Below, piece by piece: positions 9,693 through 19,449 of a stretch of 64,000 bases of DNA. This stretch comes from Linanthus parryae. Its lineage: Eukaryota > Streptophyta > Magnoliopsida > Ericales > Polemoniaceae. The stretch spans positions 120,602,088 through 120,666,087 of the forward strand of contig JALGPY010000002.1 in NCBI GenBank assembly GCA_023055425.1. The letters run 5' to 3'. Each line of letters begins with the position of its first letter. Positions within the stretch are counted from its first letter, which is position 1. Below the pieces are notes generated by a model. That model searched no databases and was not told the DNA's origin. It worked only from the letters and a program-made list of their open reading frames with translations. A program made the position numbers and the translations under genes.

Positions 9693-11121
9693 TGTTGGGT
9701 TTTGACGTAGGTAACGCAGCGGAATAACAAAAATTAATCCTACTCAAAGCCCACCACGGATCGTCAGGAGGAGACATCATAACATGATAAAGGACATAGT
9801 ATTGTGTACCTTTTTTGTTTGAGAGATCACACGAAGAATATTGTCCTCGTCTCTACGGTTGATCCACGTCTAGAGGTGAGATCTAGATTCTTCCTTCAAC
9901 AAGTGCTAGATTGAACCGGAGGAAGAGGGAAGAAGGAATCAAAGCAACAAGGACAAGGAGGGGTCCGACCCTCCTTTTGGCGCCGACGGGAAGGGGCGGA
10001 CGACCTAGGGCGGTCGCCCCTAGGCTTGTCTTGCTCTCTCTTTTGCTCTCTCTCACTCGCTTGTGTTATGTCTCAATATCATTCACTTCGTGGGAAGGAA
10101 GCTAGAGCCTCCTTTATATACTCCAACAACTCCTTGTTGTTTCCATAAAGGTCCTTCCTAGTTCTCCATGAACTTGGATTAGTCCCTTCCTTGCAAATTA
10201 GTCCTACTAAGTTTGCAAGGTGTTGCCCAATGATCCTCCTTATTAATCAATCATATTAATTAATCCCAAATCTAGCTCTACTCTATTTGACGTGTGACCC
10301 CATAGGTTTCTACTTAGTTGGTAGTAACTTTTACTAACATGGAGCGGTGTCTAGCAACACATCCATGCCACCCAACTAATAGAAATAGTCAGTGATCCCG
10401 ACAAACCACTTGTGCCCAATATCTTATATTGCACTTTCCCTTTTCTCTATATCCGGATTGGACACGATACATAAATAGTCACACTCGTATATCTAATCCA
10501 TAGTTCCTCGATCCTGGGAATATGCTTATGCGAGCAGATAACATCAATATCTCCATATTGATTTATCTAGAGTCTGGCCAGACATTCAATAAGCCGCATC
10601 CCTCGAGTGGCCGTGGATATTTACTCCAATTATGTGGGGGGGACAAATCATATCTACATCACTACGATCTCTAAGCTTGCTTCCTATCATGCCCGATAGC
10701 TATCTTTATGATTACCCAGTTACGGTGTAACGTTTGATAACATCGAAGCACAATATTCCACAACTAGAGTATCTAGTGACTTCAAGTCTAAGGATTGCAA
10801 TTATATTAGCACTACGAGAAGCGATTGTGACTTGACATAATCTAATGCATCCTTCTCGTTGTGGGTCAATCCAGTATGCCATTACCCCTAATGCATACCC
10901 ATGTGTTATACTCGATATCTCCATATCAATCTACCCACATACTAGTCTATATTTGATCGTCCTATTAATCAATATAGTGGACTAGGGATATTTAAGATAA
11001 ACAACACATTGTATCTAAGGACTTCATTATATTAAATATCACAATATATAATAAATGAATATTCTAGCAAAACCAATGTTCATACTAAATATACATTGCC
11101 TCTAGGGAATCTATTCCAAAA
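9693..11121 (-). repeat. 3' LTR of the split copia element
   Basis: 1429 bp, aligning along its length with 29776-31211; by eye the two differ by a few percent, most in the first 450 bp. The terminal TGTTGG has become TTTTGG (reads CCAAAA at 11116-11121). A TATA box (TATATAAAGG) lies at 10111-10120 on the minus strand. The polypurine tract GTGGAAGAC is at 11122-11130. Confidence 0.92.
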
Positions 11122-11135
11122 GTCTTCCACTTGCA

Positions 11136-12892
11136 CTAGAGCCAATCTGGCGCATCTCGTATGCCTATAGATCTGGCGTGCCCTTCATGCTTTCGCTGCG
11201 CAAGAGGTTTTGTGAGCGGATCTGAAACATTGTCATCCGTTGGAATCTTGCACATCTTCACATCTACTTGATCGATCATATCACGAATAAGATGGAATCT
11301 CCTAAGTACATGCTTTGATTTCTGGTGTGATCTTAGTTCATTGTCTTGTGCGATCGCCCCAGAGTTGTCACAGTACAACTCTATGGGATCCACGATGCTA
11401 GGGACCACACCGAGCTCAGTGATAAACTTCTTTATCCAAGCTGCCTCTTTTGCTGCTTCTGCAGCAGCAATGTACTCAGCTTCTGTTGTAGAATCAGCAA
11501 CTATCCCTTGCTTGGAACTCTTCCAGCTCACAGCTCCTCCATTCAGGAAAAACACGTATCCAACCTGCGATCTGTAGTCATCTTTGTCGGTTTAGAAGCT
11601 TGCATCAGTGTAACCCTTTACACTTAGCTCTTCCTTACCTCCAAATATCAAGAACATATCCTTAGTCCTTCTCAAGTACTTTAGGATGTTCTTGACAGCA
11701 ATCCTGTGACTCTCACCCGGATTGGACTGATATCAGCTCACCATACTCAACGCGTATGATATGTCTGGTCTAGTACATAACATGACGTACATGATGGATC
11801 TTATGTCCGAAGCATAGGGTATCCTACTCATGCGGTCCTTCTCAATCTCATTGGAGGGACAATCATTCTTAGAAAGAGTGACTCCATGCGACATTGGCAA
11901 GAATCCCTTCTTGGAATCTTGCATGTTGAACCTCTTCAATACCTTTTCTATATATGTACTTTGATTTAGGCCGAGCAGCCCTCTAGATCTATCCCTATAG
12001 ATCTTTATACCAAGTATATAGGCTGCGTCTCCTAAGTCCTTCATTGCAAAGCACTTTCCTAGCCAATCTTTAACAGATTGCAAAGTAGGAATGTCGGGCC
12101 AATGATTAGTATGTCATCCACATACAATACCAGAAATACTACAGAGCTCCCACTAACCTTCTTGTAAACACAAGGCTCATCTTCGTTCTTGATGAAGCCA
12201 AACTCTTTGACTGCGTCATCAAAACGTTGATTCCAACTCTTAGAAGCTTGCTTTAATACATAAATGGATCTTTGCAGCTTACAGAATTTATTAGCATTCT
12301 CTGGATCCTCAAAACCCTCTGGTTGTGTCATGTACACATCCTCGAGGAGGTTCCCATAAAGAAACGTTGTTTTGACATCCATTTTCCAAATCTCATAGTC
12401 GTAGTATGCTGCGATAGCAAGTAGGATTCGAATGGATTTAATCATGGCGACTGGCGAAAAGGTCTCATCATAATCAATACCATGAATCTGTCTATACCCT
12501 TTGGCTACCAATCGCCCCTTATAGGCAACTACCTTTCCATCCATGTCGGTCTTCTTCTTGAAGACCCACTTGCACCCTATGGGCCGATCCCCTTCGGGTG
12601 GATCCACCAAAGTCCATACTTTGTTGGTGTACATGGAATCCATTTCGGATCTCATGACTTCTAGCAACTTCTTAGAGTCTGGGCCTTTGATGGCTTCCCC
12701 GTAGTTTGCAGGCTCATCATCCAAAAGTGGTACGTCATCAGACTCAGTTACGAGAAGTCCATACCTCTCTGGCTCATGACGCACTCTTCCTGATCTACGG
12801 AGTTCCTGTGTTACCTGAACAGGTTCTTTCACAACTACTTGCGGTTCCTGTTCTTGTTCCATCATCGGTTCAGTGATTTGTGGTTCTTGAAT
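11136..12892 (-). pseudogene. Copia reverse transcriptase and RNase H (multiple breaks)
   Basis: The RT part (12865-12059) has the conserved WVFKKK and RLVAKGYRQ strands, the catalytic block MDVKTTFLYG and LVLYVDDILI with the YVDD active site. A one-base frameshift near 12096 moves the frame into 12083-11733, which carries the QSTYIEKVL and IMYVMLCTRPDISYAL segments. Stops follow at 11733-11735 (TGA, expected Arg) and 11592-11594 (TAA, expected Gln). RNase H then runs to a normal end at 11136 with TTEAEYI, LYCDNSGAIA and DPLTKPL. These domains copy element RNA into DNA in cytoplasmic particles. The breaks make this copy non-functional. Confidence 0.93.
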
Positions 12893-13685
12893 TTATTCAA
12901 GTTCTACAGCCCTCCCACTTGCTTCTTTAGAGATAAACTCTCTTTCTAGAAACACGCTGGTCCGAGAAACAAACACTTTGTTCTCGGTGGGATTGTAGAA
13001 ATAATATCCTTTAGTTTCCTTAGGATATCCCACAAATTTACACTTATCCGCTTTGGGCCCGACCTTGTCTGTTTGTAAACGTTTTACATAGACAACGCAG
13101 CCCCAAATCCTCATAAACAACACTATGGGACACTTCCCAGTCCATATCTCATATGGTGTCTTCATGACTGATTTAGATGGAACGCGGTTAATGGTAAAAG
13201 CTTGCGTCATTAGAGCATGTCCCCAAAATGATATCGGAAGATCTGTATGAGACATCATAGATTGCACCGTATCTAATAGCGTGTGATTCCTCCTCTCGAC
13301 ACGCCATTCCACTATGGCGTTCCGGGTGGAGTGAGATGGGATACTATCTCACACTCTCTAAGATATTCATCAAACTCTTGGCTTAAGTATTCTCCTCCAC
13401 GATCCGATCGTAGAGCCTTAATACTTTTACGAAGTTGCTTCTCTACTTCATTCTTGAATTCCTTGAACAATTCAAAGGATTCGGATTTGGCCTTCATAAG
13501 GTATACAAATCCATATCTACTGAAATGATCAGTAAATGTGATGAAGTAGGTATAACCACCTCTGGCGGGCGTGGGGAATGGTCCACATACATCAGTATGT
13601 ATGAGTGCCAATAACTCACTAGTCCTCTCACCTTTCTTATTGAAAGGGGACTCTGTCATTTTTCCTAATAAACAAGATTCACATG
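12893..13685 (-). pseudogene. Copia integrase (amber stop and frameshift at the catalytic Glu block)
   Basis: The first part (13659-13315) has the core aspartates in HTDVCGPF and LRSDRGGEYLS. A TAG at 13312-13314 replaces a Gln codon, and a one-base deletion a few codons later shifts the frame in the block holding the catalytic Glu. The rest (13312-12896) carries NHTLLDTVQSMM, the YEIWTGKCP segment and the KCKFVGYPKETKGYYFYNP C-terminal fold. TAA at 12893-12895 again replaces a likely Gln. The upstream end at 13685 is where the Athila-like element entered; the reading frame resumes on its far side at 26755. Confidence 0.92.
13681..13685. repeat. Target-site duplication ACATG of the nested Athila-like element, left copy
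   Basis: ACATG at 13681-13685 and at 26750-26754 directly flank the LTR ends TGACAGCG and GCAATCA. This proves insertion into the copia integrase region. Confidence 0.95.
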
Positions 13686-14605
13686 TGACAGCGTAAACCT
13701 ATCTGCTTTTTCGCAAGTGTACGATCAAGTAATATAGAGTATGTAATTGTGACTCTGGTTGTCGAACCCTCGAGAACAGTTTAAGTTTTGCTTATTAGAA
13801 TTAGAATTAGACACAAAGTCTGTAAAAAGGAGGAAGGTTGGGATGTGATTCTACTCACTAAATCGCAGTAAATAAAACAATATTTAGAAAAGCTTATTTT
13901 ATTTTTCTTTTAAGTAAGTTGCAGGAATTGTGGTAGTCGTAAAAATTGATAATTCTAAGAATCTAGGTCCCAGGATCCCCTAGGGTTACTCTCCAGCTTG
14001 CCTGATATATTTGATTTCAGAAACACACAGTGGTTTTGTTTATGCCAACATACCAATAGTACAATCTCCTCTCGGTCTCATGTACCTGTCACTCTCCTGC
14101 AGATTTTCGGGTCCATCATGTATTAAGACTTCAACTTAATGCTTCTGGGCTAGTCCCCTGATTCTTTTCACCTCTCGGTCCATCAAGGCAGAGTACTAAA
14201 TCCTGTCTTTTCTTCCTAACTCTCACTGGTCACTCTCGTGCACCAGATCCTGTCTATAACACTCCTGGGTGATCAAGCCATTCATGTATGCAAATAAAAT
14301 CAAAGACAAGATAATAAACAATCCATCATGTATTAAGACTTCAACTAGCCATGCATCTAAACATCAAACAAACCAGTCTGCTGAATTCATAAACCCTAGG
14401 TTCACCAAGAACCTAGGAAAAAGGTCTAGCTAGCTTGCATTATTGAAAGACAATGTTTCATAAAAGAGAGAAAAGATCAAACAAGTTATTGGCTGAATAC
14501 TGAAAAAACTGCTCCAATCCTGACGGCTCTGAAACTGGCTGCTGTGATGATGATTGTAGATGTGTGAGTGTGTATGTGTGACCCTAATTTTGTGCTGGGA
14601 AACCT

Positions 14606-14614
14606 CCTTTTATA
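14606..14614 (-). promoter_or_regulatory. TATA box of the 3' LTR (TATAAAAGG)
   Basis: A consensus TATA box on the minus strand. Exactly 84 bp (14615-14698) separate it from the nearest palindrome. The 5' LTR has the same box at 25997-26005 with the same 84-bp gap; that copy would drive the genomic transcript. Confidence 0.8.
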
Positions 14615-14698
14615 CTGCCACAGTCTTCAAAACTGATGCACGAAATTCCTGTTTTACCCTCGCAAAAACCCGTCCTGGAAGCTTCTGGAAACCCTCCG

Positions 14699-15062
14699 TG
14701 CGTTCAAACGCAACTCACCTGCGTTCAAACGCAGTGCGTCTGAACGCACTCATCCTGCGTTTGAACGCAGGCCTTAACCACTTTTTCCTTCTGGCTTCTG
14801 GCTTCTCGGACATGTGCGTTTGAACGCAGCTCACCTGCGTTTGAACGCACAACTTGGTCTTTCTGCTTCTGATGTCGAGTCCTGCGTTTGAACGCAGGTT
14901 GTGCGTCTAAACGCACACCTTAGTTTTTCTGCACTTCTGGATCTGAGTCCTGCGTTTGAACGCAGGCCGTGCGTCTAAACGCACGCCTTAGCCTCTTTTC
15001 CGCCATTTTCCCGCTGCTGCCATGTGGTGCGTTTGAACGCAGCTGCCCTGCGTTTGAACGCA
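14699..15062 (-). promoter_or_regulatory. Array of 12 near-palindromes (TGCGTTTGAACGCA type) in the 3' LTR U3
   Basis: Units start at 14699/14720, 14735/14756, 14815/14836, 14883/14902, 14951/14970 and 15028/15049. These are six pairs with start-to-start pitches of 21, 21, 21, 19, 19 and 21 bp. The outer arms TGCGT and ACGCA are invariant; the central four bases vary (TTGA, TCAA, CTGA, CTAA). Pair-to-pair distances are irregular (36-80 bp). Sequence between pairs is CT-rich and not repeated exactly. Position upstream of the TATA box suggests transcription-factor sites. Confidence 0.9.
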
Positions 15063-15347
15063 CAACTTAGGCTTTTTCTGCTCAGCTTTCCTGATACGCT
15101 GACTCCCCATCCAAGTCAATCTCATGCATTTCTCGGCACCTGTTACCTGCACACCATAACATGTACCCGCGATCATATCCAACAAACAAAAGTACGCATA
15201 AAATTACTCAAATCTTGCAGTCATGTTCTATAAATCTCTGCCTCGTATCAGGTGGAAAATAAGCTGAAAATGGGCAAACTCAACTCTCACAGGGTTAAAA
15301 CCAATGGTAAAAAGATGTCCCAGACTAATCCCATTTTCAAGCTATCA

Positions 15348-15383
15348 AAATACCCCCACACTAAACTCTGCTCGTCCCGAGCA
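15348..15383 (-). promoter_or_regulatory. Polypurine tract and conserved hairpin of the nested Athila-like element
   Basis: On the minus strand the hairpin TGCTCGGGACGAGCA (15369-15383) precedes the tract TTAGTGTGGGGGTATTT (15348-15364), which abuts the LTR. Both match the left element's 562-596 region. Confidence 0.85.
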
Positions 15384-16804
15384 GACCCTTGCATACTGCC
15401 TTGCAGACCCTTCTTTTGCATACTTTATTTGCATACTTCCCCCCTTTATCACAGATTCACGCTACAGACCAAAAGACTCAACAGATGACTGACTCAGATA
15501 CAGAATATACACAGACTGACTCAAGACACAACAAAAAAAAAATTTCTCTGAGATTGGGCAACCTCTCTATCATAAACTGAAATCATCAAATCCTCACAAG
15601 CTCATTTTGAAATTCCACAACACGCAGCAAGAAATGGTATAAACTGATCCTGTGCACAAACTCACTAAGGTGTCCCCAAACATCCACCAAACCAACCAAG
15701 ATAAATCACGTTTTTTGACTTAGAGGGTCCAGGCATCTTAAGTCACCAGATAATCTTTCTTCGCCAAGTCATTTGAGGTTTTCAGACCCTCTTAGCCATT
15801 ATTGCATTTGATTTTGCAAATTGTCCCATTGCTGGGAGACACAACTCCTGTGTAATACGACTTGACTTTAATTTCCCTCTTAAGCTCTAAATTGGATTGA
15901 ATCCAAATTTTCCGTGTGAACGGAAGCACATTATGTTGTTTCTCCTTTAAGCACAAATAATTATTTATATTTTTTTTTTCAGATTGTTTTTTTTTTTGTT
16001 TTTTTTTTAAACCTCCTCTGGTTTTACAACTGTGCAGTAGAGCTTTAAGAGTGCGGGCTTTTTAGGATTTTCTCTTGGAACCACCTTAAGGGATGGTGGT
16101 GTACATTCCTCAACTTCGCTTAGGCCGAAGACTTGTACCACATAAAACCGACTCTACACGAAGGTCCACCCCAGATTCCAAGAGTCCACGAGTTTCCCCG
16201 GGGAACGGAATAATCAACTATCTAAAGACCAAATCCTCCTAGCACACTAGAGAAGCCAAAAGTATGTCTGTTATCTACTTTCCACATTCCTGAATACCCG
16301 GGACATCCTGTCGTGAGACTTGTGCACAAAATACTAAAATCTGAAGTATCCCCACTACGGTGCTTCCTACTCTCATGAGCTCTTTCATTGAATTCTCTTC
16401 AGTTTCCAGGTCCTAAGTTGCCCTTTCTCAAAAGTTTTTAAATTATTTACATTTTTCCGTTTTTTTTTTTCATGCAAGGTGAGAAAAGTTGGTGGGTAGA
16501 CTCAACATAATAAACGTGCTGACTCAAAAATGAAAATAAAATGAAAAATAAAATTGACAAAAATATGCTGACATGGCTATGCAGGAGAACACGATTCCCC
16601 ACCCCCACACTAGAGGTGGCGCGTCCTCGCGACTCTACTGATCTGGCCTATAACTAGAATATGTGTTCTCCGGAGTAGACTGGTCAGTCGGCTCTGGAGA
16701 TGGTGAAGGGGTTCGCCCTCTGGCGCGTTTCCTCACAGCATGGCGTGCTGCGGCAGCGGTGCCAGCGTGGCTGGCACCGGGATGGGCACTGCTGGCCCCT
16801 GGGT
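15384..16804 (-). other. 3' untranslated tail between ORF3 and the 3' LTR of the nested element
   Basis: No coding sequence is recognised. There are T-rich runs at 15970-16010 and 16456-16470 (A-rich in element sense). The region resembles the non-coding tail at 1-560 only in its last part. Confidence 0.6.
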
Positions 16805-18310
16805 CTACATGCTGCCTCCTAGGGGGTACTGGATACCGGGTCTGCCGGGGTCGCCAACACTGTCTGCGTGTTCCGGACTCGGTGTGGGGTCATGGCCAGA
16901 GAAGCTGTCGTAGGGCCGACTATCCTCCATTGTCCAACTGGGACAATTATCACTCGAATAGCGGTCCGGGAAGTTAAATCTCTTACCAGGCATGTTGCTC
17001 TGAATTTCAGCGAGTGCCGCCTCATGAGCTCTCAATGCGGCTGTGTTAGCGTGGTAAATATGCTTCTGGGTCTTGAACAACTTCCCAAGACCCCTGGCCA
17101 TTTTCTTGACCGTCCGTACCAGGTAGTTTTGCACTTTTTCTTGGGCCTTAATTTTCTTTCTGACCCATTCCTCATGCTCAGTCCTCTCCAGGCGCCCAAA
17201 AGAACTGCGCCTGGCCCCTCTGCTGGACTGCCCTAAGTCGGGCTCGGTCTGCCTATTTTCACTGGAACTAGCAGATCGTGGCAGTCGGAGGGGACCTAGT
17301 AAGGCTGGAAAACCCCCATCACCGGGAGGAGGTGGTGGTGGCATGCCAACACCCCCACCCTGAGGCGGAGCATCATCATCATCATCGTCCACTTGGACAA
17401 ATTCTGGAGGCCCGTGCAGAGCCTCGTGCAAAGCACATCTCATGTTTCGGTACTTGCGTACCTGCACAGGTCGGATATCTCTCAGCTCGCCAGGAATTAC
17501 CACCCGATAATCCTGCGCCATTTTTGTTAACATCCCCAGGAGACCCAAACCCTTCTTGCTGTGGGACTCTCTTCGTTCCCGAAAAAACTCACAAATAATC
17601 TCCGGGAGGCTCACAGGCTCTCTGGCCATCAGACAGTACACCAAAAGGGCAATATTATAATCTATGCGGGTAAAATGTTTAATACCCACAACCCTGTTAT
17701 TTACCCACTCAGTCCACCATCTCGCCTCTCGAATCAAATAGGTCGCAGGGAGTTTCCGGTAGGAAGGACTCCGTTCAGGACAGTACCAAGCAGCGCCTGG
17801 TACACCAGCACACAAGGTGGTTAGGATCTGTTCGCTAAGCTGTTCAGAGTGATGACGCCTCAGTTCCTGAAACTGACAGTCATCCAACACTAGTTCCAGA
17901 CCCAGACTCTCTCGAATACTCTCTGGGGTGATCCGAATCCATCTCTTTCTGCAGTAAATCCAGTCAATTGACTGGGCTTCACTGTTCATGCACTGCTGGA
18001 GATTGCTGAAAATCTCCTTAGCCAGCACAGAACTGACTTGCAGATTGGTAAAACAAGTAAACAAATACCCAAAATAATCCTGCCCAGTATAGTTGAACAG
18101 TTCATCCCCCATTGCCACTCTATCACGGGGAAAAGTTCTCTCAGCAGGTATATCATACCTAATCTTTTTGTCTTGCAGAAAGAAACGGTGAGCCTCCATG
18201 TTAACAAACCTATGGTCGCAGAAATGGTCAGCCCTAAGCAATATGCAATCTATGATGTTCAAGGGTGCAATCGCCCTATCAGGCCTCATGTATGGGCTAT
18301 CCTCATCCAT
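16805..18310 (-). CDS. Athila ORF3, env-like / plant transposon protein of unknown function
   Basis: 501 codons from ATG at 18308-18310 to a stop at 16805. The first residues are MDEDSPYMRPDRAIAPLNII; an extension to a TTG at 18322 is possible but not needed. The N-terminal half is globular, with YFGYLFTCF, RIDYNIALLVYCLMAREPV and LPEIICEFF. It is followed by an acidic run (six Asp), a six-proline stretch, a Ser/Arg-rich linker and a basic helical region with LVRTVKKMARGLGKLFKTQ. In Athila elements an ORF after integrase is traditionally called env-like, but here I see no signal peptide or clear membrane span. It resembles the plant transposon proteins common in Athila elements. It is unbroken, unlike gag and pol. 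A TATA box and palindrome array lie upstream, implying its own transcript. Confidence 0.7.
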   Translation of the reverse strand: MDEDSPYMRPDRAIAPLNIIDCILLRADHFCDHRFVNMEAHRFFLQDKKIRYDIPAERTFPRDRVAMGDELFNYTGQDYFGYLFTCFTNLQVSSVLAKEIFSNLQQCMNSEAQSIDWIYCRKRWIRITPESIRESLGLELVLDDCQFQELRRHHSEQLSEQILTTLCAGVPGAAWYCPERSPSYRKLPATYLIREARWWTEWVNNRVVGIKHFTRIDYNIALLVYCLMAREPVSLPEIICEFFRERRESHSKKGLGLLGMLTKMAQDYRVVIPGELRDIRPVQVRKYRNMRCALHEALHGPPEFVQVDDDDDDAPPQGGGVGMPPPPPPGDGGFPALLGPLRLPRSASSSENRQTEPDLGQSSRGARRSSFGRLERTEHEEWVRKKIKAQEKVQNYLVRTVKKMARGLGKLFKTQKHIYHANTAALRAHEAALAEIQSNMPGKRFNFPDRYSSDNCPSWTMEDSRPYDSFSGHDPTPSPEHADSVGDPGRPGIQYPLGGSM

Positions 18311-18614
18311 TTCAATATTCAAACAGAAAAAATGGAAATCTTCAAAGAGAAGGAAAGATAGAACCTGGCTACCCGGAGTGAATCTTACGGGTACAGATCT
18401 GGAGATTTCTCTCTGAAGTTGTTGTATAGGTGTTTGGATCTGATGAGTTGGACCACCCCCACACTGTTCCTGACTTCCTGGTGTTCCTGCGGTGGTCGTC
18501 GGAGATTGCTGGCGGCTGACTGCTTCTGGCGGCTGCTAGGGCAGAGAGAATTTCTAGAGAGAGAGTTGAAAACTGGATGACTTGGATGAAAATGAGTCAC
18601 TGTCATCCGTACAG
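18311..18614 (-). other. Probable 5' UTR of the ORF3 transcript
   Basis: Between the internal TATA box and the ORF3 ATG the minus strand is CT-rich, with CTCTCTCTCTAG and CAGCAGC-like stretches, as in plant 5' UTRs. A short open frame (18385-18663) has no domain. A small intron cannot be excluded. Confidence 0.45.
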
Positions 18615-18624
18615 TATATATAGG
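18615..18624 (-). promoter_or_regulatory. Internal TATA box upstream of ORF3 (CCTATATATA)
   Basis: On the minus strand the box lies 84 bp (18623-18706) from the nearest palindrome of the internal array, the same gap as in both LTRs. This supports an internal promoter for ORF3. No transcript evidence is available. Confidence 0.65.
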
Positions 18625-18706
18625 CAAACTTTCAGAAATTGCAGAATGGCCCCTGAAATTCAAATTTTTTCAAATTTTTTCAAAATTTTCTGATCCCGCT
18701 TGAATG

Positions 18707-19276
18707 TGCGTTTGAACGCAGCCTCTGCGTTTGAACGCACTGCTTCAACTTTTCTGGAAATTTGAATTTTTTCTTGATCTGCGTTTGAACGCACCCCATG
18801 CGTTTGAACGCAGTGCTTGAAGTTCCATGAAGTTGCTGGGTTTGTTGAATTGCGTTTGAACGCACATGAGTTGCGTTTAAACGCACTGCTTGTCTTCTGC
18901 AATGCTTCTGATGAGCTGCGTTTGAACGCAGGTAATCTGTGTTTAAGCGCATGCCTTATCTCTAGAAATTCTCTGCTGACTGGTTCTTGCGTTCGAACGC
19001 ACCCTCTGCGTTTAAACGCACGTCCTTAGGCTTTTCCAACCCATCTTTCTCTTCTTGCGTTTGAACGCACCTTGTGCGTTTGAACGCACCACTTGTTGGC
19101 TGGGAATCTTCATTGTGTGATCTGCGTTTGAACGCAGGTGGTCTGCGTTTGAACGCAGAAGTGTTAGCCATTTTCAGTGTTTCTTCGGTCTGTTGGTGGG
19201 TCTGCGTTTGAACGCAGGGTGTCTGCGTTTCAACGCACATGTGCGTTTGAACGCATGTCTCCTGCGTTTGAACGCA
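18707..19276 (-). promoter_or_regulatory. Internal array of 18 near-palindromes between integrase and ORF3
   Basis: Units start at 18707/18726, 18780/18799, 18851/18872, 18917/18938, 18988/19007, 19056/19075, 19123/19144, 19203/19224 and 19242/19263. Nine pairs have pitches of 19, 19, 21, 21, 19, 19, 21, 21 and 21 bp. Most read TGCGTTTGAACGCA on the plus strand. 18988 is the perfect palindrome TGCGTTCGAACGCA, and 18872 and 19007 are the perfect TGCGTTTAAACGCA. The linkers differ from those in the LTR, so this is not a simple LTR duplication. Confidence 0.9.
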
Positions 19277-19449
19277 CGCCTCTGATTCCTGAAACACTGA
19301 ATTCAATATTAAACCCCTCTTTCTCACTTCTCTCTCAAATTATGAACATTATAAAAATTATATAAAAACAACTAATCTATGTTGGGTTGCCTCCCAACCA
19401 GCGCTTGTGATTTACAGTCGACAGCCCGACTTTGTTACCTCTGTTGTAA

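Larger units (their letters stand above)
13686..15347 (-). repeat. 3' LTR of the nested Athila-like element
   Basis: 1662 bp. On the minus strand it starts TGATAGCTTG and ends CGCTGTCA. U3 contains 12 palindromes (14699-15062) and a TATA box (14606-14614). Relative to the 5' LTR a 92-bp block is replaced by a 25-bp copy of sequence from 14322-14346, now at 14112-14136. Confidence 0.95.

Noticed and set aside
14699..15062. CRISPR-like array (short repeats with spacers)
   Set aside because: Repeats are 14 bp, paired at 5-7-bp gaps, with irregular larger gaps, inside plant LTRs; no cas genes and a eukaryotic context.
14560..15233. Open frames in the palindrome arrays that translate to repeated peptides (also 667-1259, 18660-19365, 25951-26587)
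   Set aside because: They are open in several frames on both strands because the palindrome lacks stops. They follow the repeat, not a gene, and have no conserved domain.
18707..19276. Internal array as an inserted solo LTR
   Set aside because: Linker sequences differ from the LTR arrays, no LTR ends or target duplication flank it, and the next downstream sequence is ORF3 leader.
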